Assembly: GCA_016716905.1 (NCBI GenBank)
Contig: JADJUS010000022.1
Coordinates: 1,165,501 to 1,229,500 of the forward strand
Direction: 5' to 3'
From: Acidobacteriota bacterium
GTDB lineage: Bacteria > Acidobacteriota > Vicinamibacteria > Vicinamibacterales > SCN-69-37
Length of the DNA: 64,000 bases
Part shown: positions 44,785-54,684 of the stretch, piece by piece
Layout of the letters: each line of letters starts with the position of its first letter
How positions within the stretch are numbered: position 1 is the first letter of the stretch
Program-made: the position numbers and the translations under genes
Notes under the pieces: generated by a model
The model's input: the letters and a program-made list of their open reading frames with translations, nothing else
What the model was told of the DNA's origin: nothing
Database searches by the model: none

Positions 44785-45776
44785 ATGTCGAGTGAACTTC
44801 AGCCTGGCGCTGAGAATGCCATCAAGGTCTGCCTGAGCGTCCAGCCTCATGAGCGAGTGACGGTCATTACCGATCGGGAAACGCGGGACATCGCAGATGC
44901 CCTGATCGAAGAAATCACGAACGTTGGCGCCGAATACGCCCTGTTCGTACTGGAAGACGAGGCGGCCCGCCCCCTCAAGGACCTGCCGCCTCGCATTGCC
45001 GCAGACATGGAGCTCAGCCAGGTCAGCATCTTCGCCGCGCGAGTGCAGGCCAACGAGCTTGGCTCCCGCATGCAGATGACCGACATCGTCAATCGACGAC
45101 GCATGCGTCATGCGCACATGGTGAATATCAACCGGCAGATCATGCTCGAAGGCATGCGGGCCGACTTCCACAAGGTGGATGACATCAGCGCGCGGGTCAT
45201 CGGGAAGGTGCGGTCGGCGAAAAGGTCAGGGCCACCACGCCGGCGGGCAGTGACTTCACGGCGGACCTCAATCCGGACTATCGCTGGGTGAAAACCAGCG
45301 GCCTGATCTCCCCTGAAAAGTGGGGCAACCTGCCCGGCGGCGAGGTCTTCACAAGCCCCGGCGAAGTGAACGGCACCTTCGTCATCGACGGCGTCGTCGG
45401 CGACTGGCTGTGCGACCGCTACGGCAACCTCAAGGACACGCCCCTGACGGTGCGCATCGAGAAGAACCGTCTCGTGTCAGCTGAGTCGTCCAACCAGGCC
45501 CTGCGCGACGACTTCTGGGCGTACACGCACACGGATGAAAACAGCGACCGGGTGGGTGAATTCGCGATCGGCACGAACATCCAGCTGCACGAGATCATCG
45601 GCCACATCCTGCAGGACGAAAAATTCCCGGGCATCCACATCGCGTTCGGCAACCCGTACGGCGCGCACACCGGAGCCGATTGGTATTCCTCCACACACAT
45701 CGACGTGGTGGGCGCCAACTTCGACATCTGGGTGGATGACGAACAGATCATGGACCACGGCCGCTTCCTGATCTGA
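44785..45776 (+). pseudogene. M29-like aminopeptidase, frameshifted
   Basis: Two consecutive open segments together give a metallo-aminopeptidase of the M29/leucyl-aminopeptidase type, about 330 residues. The first carries QPHERVTVITDRETRDIADAL and MLEGMRADFHKVDDISARV. The second carries TSPGEVNGTFVIDG, GEFAIGTNIQLHEIIGHI and HIDVVGANFD (metal-binding Glu and His). The frame breaks in the stretch GCGAAAAGGTCAGG at about 45216-45229; one added base gives the expected VRATTPAGSDFTADL. The catalytic half is intact. The stop overlaps the next start (TGATG). It may be a sequencing artefact. Confidence 0.75.
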
Positions 45777-47086
45777 TGCTGGCCTGGGCGCGCGACCGCT
45801 TTAATCAGGAATTCACCGAGGAGCAGTACCGCGCGTTTGTGGATGCCGTCACCACCGGCGCGGGCGTGCCGATAGAGTTCAGGCTCTCAGAAACACCCTG
45901 CTTCTTCCCATCGTCACTGCTGGACTCCCTGGTTGAGGCCGCGCAGGTCATGACGCGGCAACTGCTCAACAACGCCGCGTATCGCACGGCGGCTGACGCG
46001 ATGGTCCCCGAGCGCTTCCGCCTGGCGAATGGCGAAACGCTGCCCACGTGTGTGCAAGTGGACTTCGGCCTTGTCCGCACCGACTCCGGCGCGATCGAAG
46101 GCCGACTGGTAGAGCTGCAGGCGTTCCCGTCGCTCTACGGGTTCCAGATGCTGCTCGCGGAGACCGCACTTGGGCATCTGGGAGAGAGCGGGCATCTCGG
46201 ACTTGAAGGGGACGGGTCTCGATCTGTGGCGGGAGAAATGACCTCTGAGGTCAGACCTCAGAGGTCTTATGGCCACAGATCGAGACCCGTCCCCCTCTCT
46301 TCCCGAATCTTCAACCCCTACCTCAGCGGATTGAATCGCAGCTCCTACCTCGAGCTCATGCGCAGGACCCTGGTCGGTGAACATGACCCCGCGTCAGTCA
46401 TCCTCATGGAGATCGAGCCGCGGCGGCAGAAGACGCTGCCTGATTTCACGGTGACCGAGAACACGTGGGGCATTCGTCCGCTCGATACGCGCGAGATCAT
46501 CCGCGAGGGCCGGCGCCTGTTCTACAAGCGCGATGGTGTGCTCACGCCAATCGTACGCATCTACAACCGGGTGATCCCCGACGAACTCGAGCGCTCAGGC
46601 GCCCCGATGCCGTTCGACTATCGCGACGATCTGGACGTGGAGTGGATCGGCGGCCCCGACTGGTTTTTCCGGATCAGCAAGTTCTCAATCCCGTGGATCA
46701 CACACCCGTGGGTTCCCGAGACGCACTTTCTCTCGAACGTGAAGGCGATGCCGGATGACCGCGATGAATGGCTGCTGAAGCCGCTGTTTTCATTCGCCGG
46801 CGGCGGCATCATCTTCAGTCCGACCAACGCGGACATCGCGGCGATTCCCGACGACCAGCGACATCTGTACGTGCTTCAGCGGCGCGTGGCTTTCACCCCG
46901 CTCATCCGCACACCGGCTGGAGACACGCAGGCCGAGTTGCGGATCATGATGGTGCGCGAGGGCGACGGCTACCGCGCGGTGATGCCGCTTGTGCGCATGG
47001 GCCGCGGCAAGATGATGGGCGTGGACCATAACAAGGGGCTGCGCTTTGTCGGCGCCTCTGCCGCGCTCATGGAAATGGGGAACTGA
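45776..47086 (+). CDS. ATP-grasp-like protein with palindromic in-frame insert
   Basis: The 436-residue product has an unassigned N-terminal half (FFPSSLLDSLVEAAQVMTRQLLN, CVQVDFGLVRTDSGAIEGRLVELQAFPSLY). The C-terminal half looks ATP-grasp-like: DEWLLKPLFSFAGGGIIFSPT (nucleotide-binding Lys and Gly-rich loop) and TQAELRIMMV...RMGRGKMMGVDHNKG (metal-binding end). Residues 145-173 come from a perfect nested palindrome and have no counterpart expected in the fold. It overlaps the peptidase gene by 1 nt, so it belongs to the 41-47 kb cluster as its second ATP-grasp. Confidence 0.65.
   Translation: MLAWARDRFNQEFTEEQYRAFVDAVTTGAGVPIEFRLSETPCFFPSSLLDSLVEAAQVMTRQLLNNAAYRTAADAMVPERFRLANGETLPTCVQVDFGLVRTDSGAIEGRLVELQAFPSLYGFQMLLAETALGHLGESGHLGLEGDGSRSVAGEMTSEVRPQRSYGHRSRPVPLSSRIFNPYLSGLNRSSYLELMRRTLVGEHDPASVILMEIEPRRQKTLPDFTVTENTWGIRPLDTREIIREGRRLFYKRDGVLTPIVRIYNRVIPDELERSGAPMPFDYRDDLDVEWIGGPDWFFRISKFSIPWITHPWVPETHFLSNVKAMPDDRDEWLLKPLFSFAGGGIIFSPTNADIAAIPDDQRHLYVLQRRVAFTPLIRTPAGDTQAELRIMMVREGDGYRAVMPLVRMGRGKMMGVDHNKGLRFVGASAALMEMGN
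46208..46294. repeat. Nested perfect palindrome inserted inside a coding sequence
   Basis: The 23-nt outer arms (46208-46230 and 46272-46294) are perfectly complementary. Inside lies a second perfect hairpin with 11-nt arms (46241-46251 and 46255-46265). The reading frame of the ATP-grasp-like gene passes through it without a stop and encodes a hydrophilic Arg/Ser-rich stretch. Confidence 0.9.
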
Positions 47087-47118
47087 GGAACTGAGGAACT
47101 GGGGAACTGGGGAACTGG
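47079..47118. repeat. GGAACTGRG tandem repeat
   Basis: Five copies of an 8-9 bp GGAACTGAG/GGAACTGGG unit fill the gap between the ATP-grasp-like gene, whose stop lies inside the first unit, and the convergent ABC-F gene. Confidence 0.8.
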
Positions 47119-47127
47119 TGGCGGGTG

Positions 47128-48751
47128 TCACGAATGGATCCCAGGCGCTTCATGGCCCGTGCGCTCAACGTATTCCACATACGACCCCGGAAACAGGTGC
47201 GGCACGGCGCCGCTCAGTTCCAGCACCCGCGTGCTCAGGCCGCGCAGGAATGATCGATCGTGCGAGACGAAGACCATGGTGCCCTCAAAGTCCTTGAGCG
47301 CTTTGATGAGCATGTCCTTGGTCGCCAGATCGAGGTGATTCGTCGGTTCGTCGAGCACGAGCAGGTTCGGCGGATACATCAGCATGCGCGCCAGCACGAG
47401 CCTGGACCGTTCGCCGCCCGAGAGTGACCGGATCTTCTTCTCGACTTCGTCACCCGAAAACTGGAACGCGCCGAGCAGCCCGCGTAACGCGCCGACGGTC
47501 TCGCCCGGAAAGTCGTACTGCGCCTGCTCCCAGATGGTGCGGTCGGGGTCGAGGAGCTGCAGCGCCTGCTGCGCGAAGTAGCCCATCTGCACGCTGGCGC
47601 CGATACGCACCTGGCCCGAGTCGGGCTCAAGCGCGCCGGCGATCATACGCAACAGTGTGGTCTTGCCCGCGCCGTTCGCGCCCATCACCGCCCAACGCTC
47701 ACCGCGCTGAATGGTCATCGACAGCCCGTCGTACACCACGGTCTTGCCGTACGCCTTGTGCAGATCCTCGACCATGACGACTTTGTCGCCGGACCGTGGC
47801 GGCTGGCGGAAGTCGAAGTCCACCACCTTCCGCTTCTTCGGCAACTCGAGTTTCTCGATCTTGTCGAGCGCCTTCACCCGGCTCTGCACCTGGGCCGCCT
47901 TGGCCGCATGCGCAGCGAAACGATCGATGAATCGCTGCTCCTTCGCCAGCATCGCCTGCTGCCGCGCGTACGCGGCCTCGCGATTGGCATCGCGCACCGC
48001 ACGCTCGCGCTCATAAAAATCGTAGTTGCCGGCGCACACCGTGATCTCGCCGTCAGCGATCTCTGCCACGCGCGAGACGATGCGGTTCATGAATTCGCGG
48101 TCGTGCGACGTCATGAAGAGCGCGCCCGGCATGGACTTGAGGAAGCTTTCGAGCCAGATGATGGACTCGATATCGAGGTGGTTCGTGGGCTCGTCCATCA
48201 GCAGGACGTCCGGGCGGCCGAGCAGGACTCGCGCCATCGCCACCCGCATCTTCCAGCCGCCCGACAAGGCACCAACGTCGCCGTCGATCCGGCTGTCGCT
48301 GAACCCCAGGCCGTGCAGCACCTCGCGGGCCTGGCTTTCAAGGCCGTAGCCCCCCGAGATGGTCGTATTCTTCCTGCACCTCGCCAAAACGCTCCAGGAT
48401 GCGGTCCATCTCGTCGGCCCGGGCCGGGTCGCCCATGGCCACCTGGAGGGCCTCGAGTTCGTGGTGGAGGTCGCCCAGACGCCCGCTCCCGGCAATGGCC
48501 TCGTCAAGGACCGACCGGCCCTCCATTTCCTCAACGTCCTGGCGGAAGTACCCGACGGTCAGCTTCCGGGGCACCGTCACGTCGCCCTCTTCCGGGCTCT
48601 CTTCGCCCACAATCATGCGAAAAAGAGTGGTTTTGCCCGACCCGTTCGGCCCCACCAGGCCCACTTTGTCCCCGGGATTGAGCTGGAAGTTAGCCTCCAC
48701 GAACAGGAGCTGCTTGCCGTACTGCTTGGAAATGTTGGAAAACGAAATCAC
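47128..48751 (-). pseudogene. ABC-F ATPase (YbiT/Uup-like), frameshifted
   Basis: With one frame correction this is a 540-residue twin-ATPase ABC-F protein, acting on ribosomes or translation rather than transport. Domain 1 has Walker A GPNGSGKTT near residue 35, signature LSGGWKMRVAMAR and DEPTNHLD. A charged linker (residues about 235-315) follows. Domain 2 has Walker A GANGAGKTT and LSGGERSRLVLAR. The frame breaks in a run of six C at 48350-48355 (plus strand); five would join EEYDHLGG directly to YGLESQAREVL. The homopolymer location suggests a base-calling error; programmed shifting is not known in this family. Confidence 0.85.
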
Positions 48752-48785
48752 AGGATGATCCTATCGGAGTGGCGAGACGGATGTC

Positions 48786-48946
48786 GGGGTCCTGGGGTCC
48801 TGGGGCTTGCCACGCCGTAGCCGCAGAGCGGCGGAGGCGGGTCCCGGAGTCAGATCCAGCGTGGGGGAAACCAGAAGAAGGATGACAGGAGTGCAGGTTC
48901 CAGAATTTCGCCATTTCGGACATTTGTGCCATTTCGCCATTTACGC
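48786..48946. repeat. Repeat-rich intergenic region
   Basis: The gap 48752-49184 holds three things. A GGGGTCCT tandem array (48786-48804) runs into the GCCGTAGCC...GGCGGGTCC element (48803-48846). A string of CATTTCGCCATTT-type units (about 48906-48942) is the reverse of the sequence over the start of the gene at 36900. From about 48990 to 49184 there is probably an untranslated leader for the RRM gene, with a small hairpin GAACGGGAGTCCGTTC near 49082. I see no gene. Confidence 0.65.
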
Positions 48947-49184
48947 GGCCGGGCAAGGCGGGTCTTTGCGATTTCCTCGTACCCTGCTAACCTGTGGTTT
49001 CCGCTGAAGGTTGGCCTCCGAGCTATGCCCGCGTTGGAAGTCCTGGTATCAGAACCCCCACGTGATCGCACTACGCAAGTGGAACGGGAGTCCGTTCCGG
49101 CTGTTCTTCCGCGAGCAACTGATCGGGCATTCAGCCTGATGAGGCGCCCGGCCCGCAGGGGTCGTCTTGGCGCAGGAGTCGATC

Positions 49185-49514
49185 ATGGGTCGTAAACTGT
49201 ACGTCGGTAATCTCCCCTACACCACCACCGAAGACGAGCTTCGTGACTTGTTCAGCCAGGCTGGTGCCGTTGACACCGTGAATGTTGTCCGTGACAACGC
49301 CACGGGCCGTGCGCGCGGATTCGCGTTCGTCGAAATGGCGACTGATGCGGATGCGCAGAAGGCCATTGAGCAGTTCAACGAGCAGCCGATGGGCGGCCGC
49401 AACCTGGCCGTGAACGAAGCGCGTCCGAAGCCCCAGTTCGGTGGCGGCGGTGGCGGCGGCTACGGCGGCGGCGCTGGTGGCGGCGGCAATCGTCGTCGCG
49501 AACCGCGCTGGTAA
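49185..49514 (+). CDS. Small glycine-rich RRM RNA-binding protein
   Basis: The 109-residue product has one RNA-recognition motif: RNP2 KLYVGNLPY at the N-terminus and RNP1 RARGFAFVEM near residue 45, followed by a Gly-rich tail and basic NRRREPRW end. Bacterial and cyanobacterial proteins of this type (Rbp) bind RNA and are often cold-induced. The long untranslated leader upstream would suit such control but has no recognised motif. The ATG at 49185 has GGAG 6 nt upstream. Confidence 0.9.
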   Translation: MGRKLYVGNLPYTTTEDELRDLFSQAGAVDTVNVVRDNATGRARGFAFVEMATDADAQKAIEQFNEQPMGGRNLAVNEARPKPQFGGGGGGGYGGGAGGGGNRRREPRW

Positions 49515-49607
49515 GACCACGCGGCATATTCTGGACCCGGTCGCCATGGGCGACCGGGTCATTCGTTTTTCAGGCACGACCCAGCAGGCGATTTCCGGAG
49601 GTCCTCA

Positions 49608-49844
49608 GTGAAGGTGTACTCAAAAGGCGCGCGAGTGTCACAGCCAAACTACGGACCGGGCACGGTCACTGATGCCGACACGCATCACACAGTGATCGAC
49701 TTCGACAACCACGGCCTCAAGCGGTTCGTGACCACGATGGTGGCGCTCGCCCCTCGAGCGAACCCGCGCCGGAGAAGGCCAAGGCCACCCGCCGCAAGAA
49801 GGCCACCAAAGCGACCAAGGCCGCAGAAGCCTAGCCATCAGTAG
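49608..49844 (+). CDS. Small DUF3553-like protein with probable 3' frameshift
   Basis: A GTG start with GGAGG upstream opens a 78-residue frame. The N-terminal part (GARVSQPNYGPGTVTDADTHHTVIDFDNHGLKRF) resembles the small beta-barrel found at the end of PcrA helicases and in DUF3553. After about residue 48 the product is an unusual Arg/Pro-rich run. One added C in the run at 49750-49753 would instead give a Lys/Ala-rich tail (KAKATRRKKATKATKAAEA) ending at 49834. That tail is more plausible for a DNA-binding protein. Confidence 0.6.
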   Translation: MKVYSKGARVSQPNYGPGTVTDADTHHTVIDFDNHGLKRFVTTMVALAPRANPRRRRPRPPAARRPPKRPRPQKPSHQ

Positions 49845-49914
49845 ACCGACCCCGAATCGTTCGGTATCGGTCACTACCAAACCGGGGATGGGCGTACGCG
49901 TCTAATCCCCATCA

Positions 49915-51212
49915 ATGACAACCCGATCCACGCTTCTGGCGCTGCTGTGCCTTATCTGCAGTGCCCTCGCCATTCCTGCGCGCGCGCAGACCGCCGAGCC
50001 TTCGCCCACCCAGCCACAGTTACTCCGGGTCTTTGTCGACTGCTATGAGTGCGACACGGAGTACCTCAGGCAGAACGTTCAGTTTGTTGACTATGTTCGA
50101 GACCGTGCGGTTGCGGACCTTCACCTGCTGGTCACCACTCAGAGCACAGGCGGCGGTGGCACGGCATGGACCGCGAAATTCATCGGCCTGGGACGCTTCG
50201 ACAAAGTCGATCGGACACTGACGTTCAACACGGCGCAAACGGCCACGAGCGACGAACGCCGCAAGGAATTCACCCGCATCTTCAAACTCGGCGTGGCCTC
50301 CTATGCGGTGGACTCATCGGCGGGTGCCCAGCTCGACGTGCAGTGGGTGAAACCCACCGAGGCGAAAGCTGCCCTGCCGGCGAAGGATCCTGGAACTACT
50401 GGGTCTTCCGCACGAACCTCAGCGGCAATCGCGATGGCGAGGAATCGGCAAACTTCAGCTCGTACCGCATGAGTTTCTCGGCCAACCGCACCACCGAAGC
50501 GTGGAAGATCAACCTCTCCACCAGCGGCAGCTACAACAAGAGTGTGTTTGATCTCGGGAAGAGGACGGGGGAAAGATTGAAAGCACATCGGACAGCTGGA
50601 GCGTCAACTCCCTCGTCGTGAAGAGCCTGGGACCCAGGTGGTCCATCGGCGGTCGCGCGTCCGTGTCGCACCTCGAGTTTCTCGAACAGCGACCGCGTCT
50701 TCACTGTGGCGCCCGGCCTGGAATTCAGTTTCTTTCCCTACAGCGAGTCGTCCCGACGGAGCCTGACTACGCTTTACACCATCGGCGCCAGTCACTACGA
50801 CTACAAGGACGCCACGATCTTCGACAAGTTGAAAGAGACGGTGCCGGACCACTCTCTCGCCACACAAGTCAGCTTGCGCCAGCCCTGGGGCTCCATGTAC
50901 GCCAGCGTCACCGTCTCGCAGCACCTCAATGAGCCCGCGCGACATCGCGTTTCTACGTACGCCAGCGCGGACGTTCGCCTGTTCAAGGGATTTTCATTCA
51001 ATCTGTACGGCGGCTACGATCGCATCCGCGACCAGATCTCGCTGCGCAAAGGCGGGGCCACACCTGAAGAGGTGTTGCTGCGCCGGCGGCAACTGGCCAC
51101 CGGGCACAGTTACAACCTCGGCTTTGGCATCAGTTACAGCTTCGGCTCCATCTTCAATAGCGTCGTGAACCCCCGATTCGGCGGAGGCGGCGGGCACTTC
51201 ATCTTCTTCTAG
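49915..51212 (+). pseudogene. Exported outer-membrane beta-barrel-like protein, three frameshifts
   Basis: The signal peptide (LLALLCLICSALAIPARAQ) begins a frame that breaks at about 50389, 50557 and 50671. With one added C, one added G and one removed C, a 432-residue product appears. Its parts are LRVFVDCYECDTEYLRQN with VTTQSTGGGGTAW; NYWVFRTNLSGNRDGEES and SSYRMSFSANRTTEAWKINL; RWSIGGRASVSH; and a C-terminal set of alternating strands (LYGGYDRIRDQISL, YNLGFGISYSFGSIFNSVVN) ending in FIFF. A terminal Phe and amphipathic strands are typical of outer-membrane barrels. Confidence 0.65.
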
Positions 51213-51219
51213 CTGCAGG

Positions 51220-51285
51220 CCTCGGCCTGTTCCTCAAGCCCGAGGAGGTCGGACGTAGCTCGGGCTGTTCCTCAAGCCCGAGGCC
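51220..51285. terminator. Paired hairpin repeat between convergent genes
   Basis: Two direct copies of a CTCGG(C/G)CTGTTCCTCAAGCC hairpin, at about 51220-51245 and 51258-51284, lie between the beta-barrel gene and the sulfatase, both of which end here. The second copy shares ACGTAGCTCGG with the repeat at 451-516. Confidence 0.6.
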
Positions 51286-51288
51286 CAA

Positions 51289-52629
51289 CTACCGGTAGCG
51301 CTCTTCGAGCGGCACCGGCGGCAGCATCTGAGACTCCCATGTGGCCAGCCGGCCTCGGAGATCGGTGGCGGCGTCGGCATTTGCCCCGATCAGGTTGGTG
51401 CGCTCACCAGGGTCCGCCGCCAAATCAAAGAGGTGCGCTCCCTCCTCGTTTTCCACGTATTTGAGGTCACCGTGGCGCACGGCCTTTTGTTGGCGCCGCT
51501 GCGTCACGCGCCAGAACAATGTGCGCGGTATCGAGGGCGCGCCGCCCAGCGCCGGCAGCAGGCTGATGCCGTCGAGCGGCCGCAAAGCCGGTGCGGCGGC
51601 CAACGCAGCAAACGTCGCGGTCCAATCCATCGTCACCGCAACCTGATCCGAGTGGCTGGCTGCGGCAATCCGCGCAGGCCAGCGCACGGCGGTTGCGACG
51701 CGCAGCCCTCCTTCACCCACGGTCATCTTTGCGTGGCTGAACGGGCCCATATGCGAAAACCGCTCGCCGCCGTTGTCGCTCGTGAACACGAGTAAGGTGT
51801 CATTCGACATTCCCGCGGCGTCAAGCGCCGCCAGCACCCGGCCCACGCCATCATCGAGACTCCGCATCATCGCGGCAAATACTTCTGGCGAGCCTCCGGC
51901 CTTCCAGTCGTCCACGGAAGGACGACGGTGATCGGCAGGGCCTTGCCATGGCCAGTGAGGCGCGTTGTATTGGAGGCTGAGAAACAGCGGCGCCTCAGAG
52001 CGCGTCGCGATGATTTTCTCCGCGCGCGCGGTGAGCAGGTCGGTCATGTACCCGTCGGTGGTGACCGGTTCGCGGTTGTCGAAAAACAGCGGGCGCCTGT
52101 ACCCGGAGTCTTCTTTCGTAAAGTAGTCGCCGCCGGCTCCGAGGAATCCGTAGAACTCGTCGAAGCCGTGTTCCAGCGGATGGTAATCAGGCGCCGTGCC
52201 AAGGTGCCACTTTCCCACCAGCGCGGTCCGGTAGCCTGCGTCCCTGAGTAGACGCGGCAAGGTCGTTGGGGAAGGCGTCAGTCCGATCGGGTGCGTGGTG
52301 AGCGGTTCGTGCAAGCCGGCAGGATCGCGGGCCGGGTAGCGGCCGGTCATCAGCGCCACACGCGTCGGTGAACACACCGGCGCGGCAGAGTACGCCTGAC
52401 GCAACACCATGCCCTCTCGAGCGATGCGATCGATGTGGGGCGTCGTGTAGGCCGTCGCGCCGGTGAATCCGACGTCACCGTATCCGAGGTCGTCGCACAT
52501 GACGAGGATGATGTGGGGACGACGGCCCCCTCGGCGCCATCCGCAGCCGGCCAGCGCGCCCCCGGCGGCCAACAGGGTGGAGGCCGCAAGCGCCGATTGG
52601 AGAAACTCGCGTCTGGTGGGGCCGCTCAT
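51289..52629 (-). CDS. Tat-exported sulfatase
   Basis: The 446-residue product starts with a twin-arginine leader (TRREFLQSALAASTLLAAGGALAG). The sulfatase core follows: ILVMCDDLGYGD (metal Asp pair), the formylglycine site CSPTR in APVCSPTRVALMTGRYP, LVGKWHLG, NAPHWPWQ and TSDNGGE with further metal and substrate residues. A formylglycine-generating enzyme must act on the Cys; none is encoded in this window. The ATG at 52629 puts the Tat motif at the N-terminus. It is read divergently from the gene at 52709. Confidence 0.9.
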   Translation of the reverse strand: MSGPTRREFLQSALAASTLLAAGGALAGCGWRRGGRRPHIILVMCDDLGYGDVGFTGATAYTTPHIDRIAREGMVLRQAYSAAPVCSPTRVALMTGRYPARDPAGLHEPLTTHPIGLTPSPTTLPRLLRDAGYRTALVGKWHLGTAPDYHPLEHGFDEFYGFLGAGGDYFTKEDSGYRRPLFFDNREPVTTDGYMTDLLTARAEKIIATRSEAPLFLSLQYNAPHWPWQGPADHRRPSVDDWKAGGSPEVFAAMMRSLDDGVGRVLAALDAAGMSNDTLLVFTSDNGGERFSHMGPFSHAKMTVGEGGLRVATAVRWPARIAAASHSDQVAVTMDWTATFAALAAAPALRPLDGISLLPALGGAPSIPRTLFWRVTQRRQQKAVRHGDLKYVENEEGAHLFDLAADPGERTNLIGANADAATDLRGRLATWESQMLPPVPLEERYR

Positions 52630-52708
52630 GTCCGGTGGCGGGCATTGTGCCATGGGGTCGCCCAACTTTCCGGCTACACTCGGTGTCCAACCACTGCGGG
52701 AGGTTCGG

Positions 52709-54645
52709 ATGCGTCTGAGAACTGGCGTTGTCACGTGTGGCGCCGCGCTTGCCTGTCTGGTCGGCACCGGGGTGAGCGTGCGGAGTCAGCAGCGAGACGC
52801 AACGCCGCAACCGAACACCCGGCAGGTGCCCGTGGGCACCGCGTCGATTGTGGGACGGATCGTGGATGCGCAGAGCGGCCAGCCGGTGGCCCAGGCCCGG
52901 CTGAATTTGTCCGGCATGACGGCTTTCGGCATGGCGCTGAGCTCGCAGCCTCCAAGCGCTGGCGGCACCGGGCCGGGGCGGTCTGGGGGCGTTTCCGTCG
53001 GCATGTCGGTGACCTTGCCGTCCGGCGTTTCAACAAACATCTCCGGCGGCCAGATGACAAATGCCGGCCGTTCGGGCATCACAGACGCGCAGGGCAACTT
53101 CGTATTCCGCAACCTCCCGGCCGGCAAATACCAGCTCACCGTGTCGCATCGGTCGTACCTGAACGGCGCCGCCGGTCAGCGCAAGCCGGCGGGCCCTGGG
53201 CGACCGTTCGAAGTGGTTGACGGGCAAAAAGTCGAACTGGACATCAAAATGGTGCGGGGTGGTGTCGTGACCGGTGCGGTCTTTGACGACAACGGAGCGC
53301 CTCTCGTGAACTCGCGCGTGCAGGTCTGGCGAATGATGCCGTCTGCGAATGGCCCGCGTATGCAGGCGCAGAACTCCACGACCACCGACGACCGCGGCGT
53401 CTATCGTATGCACGGCCTGCAGCCAGGCACGTATGCGGTGTCGGCCCAGCCGCAAACGAACTTCGAGAATGACATGGCGCTCGAGGAGGCCGCCCAGATC
53501 GATCGCGCCGTGGCGAGCGGTGCGGTGCAACAGGGCACCGCCGGGCAACCGGCGATGGTGCGCATCCCCGCCCCGGCGCAGCGGACGATCACGCAGCCGG
53601 CCGGATTCCTGCCGACCTATGCGCCCAGCGCCATCAGCTCTGACGCGGGCACTCGGGTGAGTGTAGTGGGCGGCGATGAACATGCCGGCATCGACATACA
53701 GGTACGCCCACTGCGTGCTTCGACGATCACCGGAATGGTCACCAACATGCCTGCGGCACAGGGAGCGCCGAGCCGGGTCCAGATCATGTCGTACAGCGAA
53801 CCTTTCACCGGATCGACGAATGGCGCATCAGTCAACCCGGATGGGCGCTTCACGATTTCGAACCTTCAGCCGGGGACCTACACTGTTGTCGCGAGCCTCA
53901 TCACTCAATCCAACACGCCGTCACCCTCAGGCATCGCGGCGGCCGGCACACCGCAGCCCAGGTTGACTGCGCGCACGACCGTGACCGTGGCCGACGACAT
54001 GTCCGTTCCAGTCACGCTGGACCTGCGGCCTGGGCGGAGCGTCTCTGGCCAAATGACGGTCGACATGACTCGCCACCAGGAATCCCAACCCACCGTGACG
54101 GTTCGAATTCAGAATGCACCAGGCGAGCCGCCGGTGATGGGTGCCCTCCCGACAACACCGGTTGACCCATCCGGACGCTTCACCATTCAGGACGTGCCGC
54201 CAGGCCGCTACGTCATCTCGGCATCGCTTCCGGTGCGGTCCGCGCGGCTCGGAGGCGCGGAACTGCTCGACACCTATCTCGATGTGTCGGGAAACGAAGA
54301 CATCCAGGGCATTCAGGTCCTCGTGTCCGACAGGTCTTCGCAATTGTCAGGTCTGATCACGGCAGGGAGCGACTACGATGCGTCGGAGACACCGTCATCG
54401 TGGCCAGCAGTGACCCCGACCACTGGCGGCCAGGATCCCGCCGCGTGGTGACGACACGCGCGAACCTGGCGGGCCGGTATACGGTGAGTCTGCCACCCGG
54501 TAATTACGTGGTGGGCCTGGTTACAGACTTCGAGTCCGGCATGCAGAACGACGCGGAGTTCCTCAAGGCACTGGTCGCATCGGGTGTCCCGGTCACCATC
54601 GGCGATGGTGACCGGGCCACACGCGACCTCCGCGCGGGTCGTTGA
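52709..54645 (+). pseudogene. Exported carboxypeptidase-regulatory-like protein, frameshifted
   Basis: The ATG at 52709 follows GGGAGG. A signal peptide (VVTCGAALACLVGTGVSV) leads into several carboxypeptidase regulatory-like (CarboxypepD_reg) repeats: SIVGRIVDAQSGQPVAQARL, FVFRNLPAGKYQLTV, YRMHGLQPGTYAVSA, FTISNLQPGTYTVVA and FTIQDVPPGRYVISA. The frame breaks at about 54385. One added G restores DTVIVASSDPDHW and the C-terminus YTVSLPPGNYVVGLV, giving 645 residues. Proteins like this are frequent in acidobacteria and probably act at the cell surface. Confidence 0.75.
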
Positions 54646-54684
54646 GGGACCCCAGGACCCCAGGACCCCAGGACTCCTGGACCC
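54646..54684. repeat. GGACCCCA tandem repeat
   Basis: Four to five 8-bp GGACCCCA units lie between two convergent genes. It is the same unit family as the in-gene array at 40961 and the array at 48786. Confidence 0.8.

Noticed and set aside
48350..48355. Programmed ribosomal frameshift in the ABC-F gene
   Set aside because: No known slippery heptamer with downstream stimulator, and the family does not use one; neighbouring genes show the same kind of one-base error.
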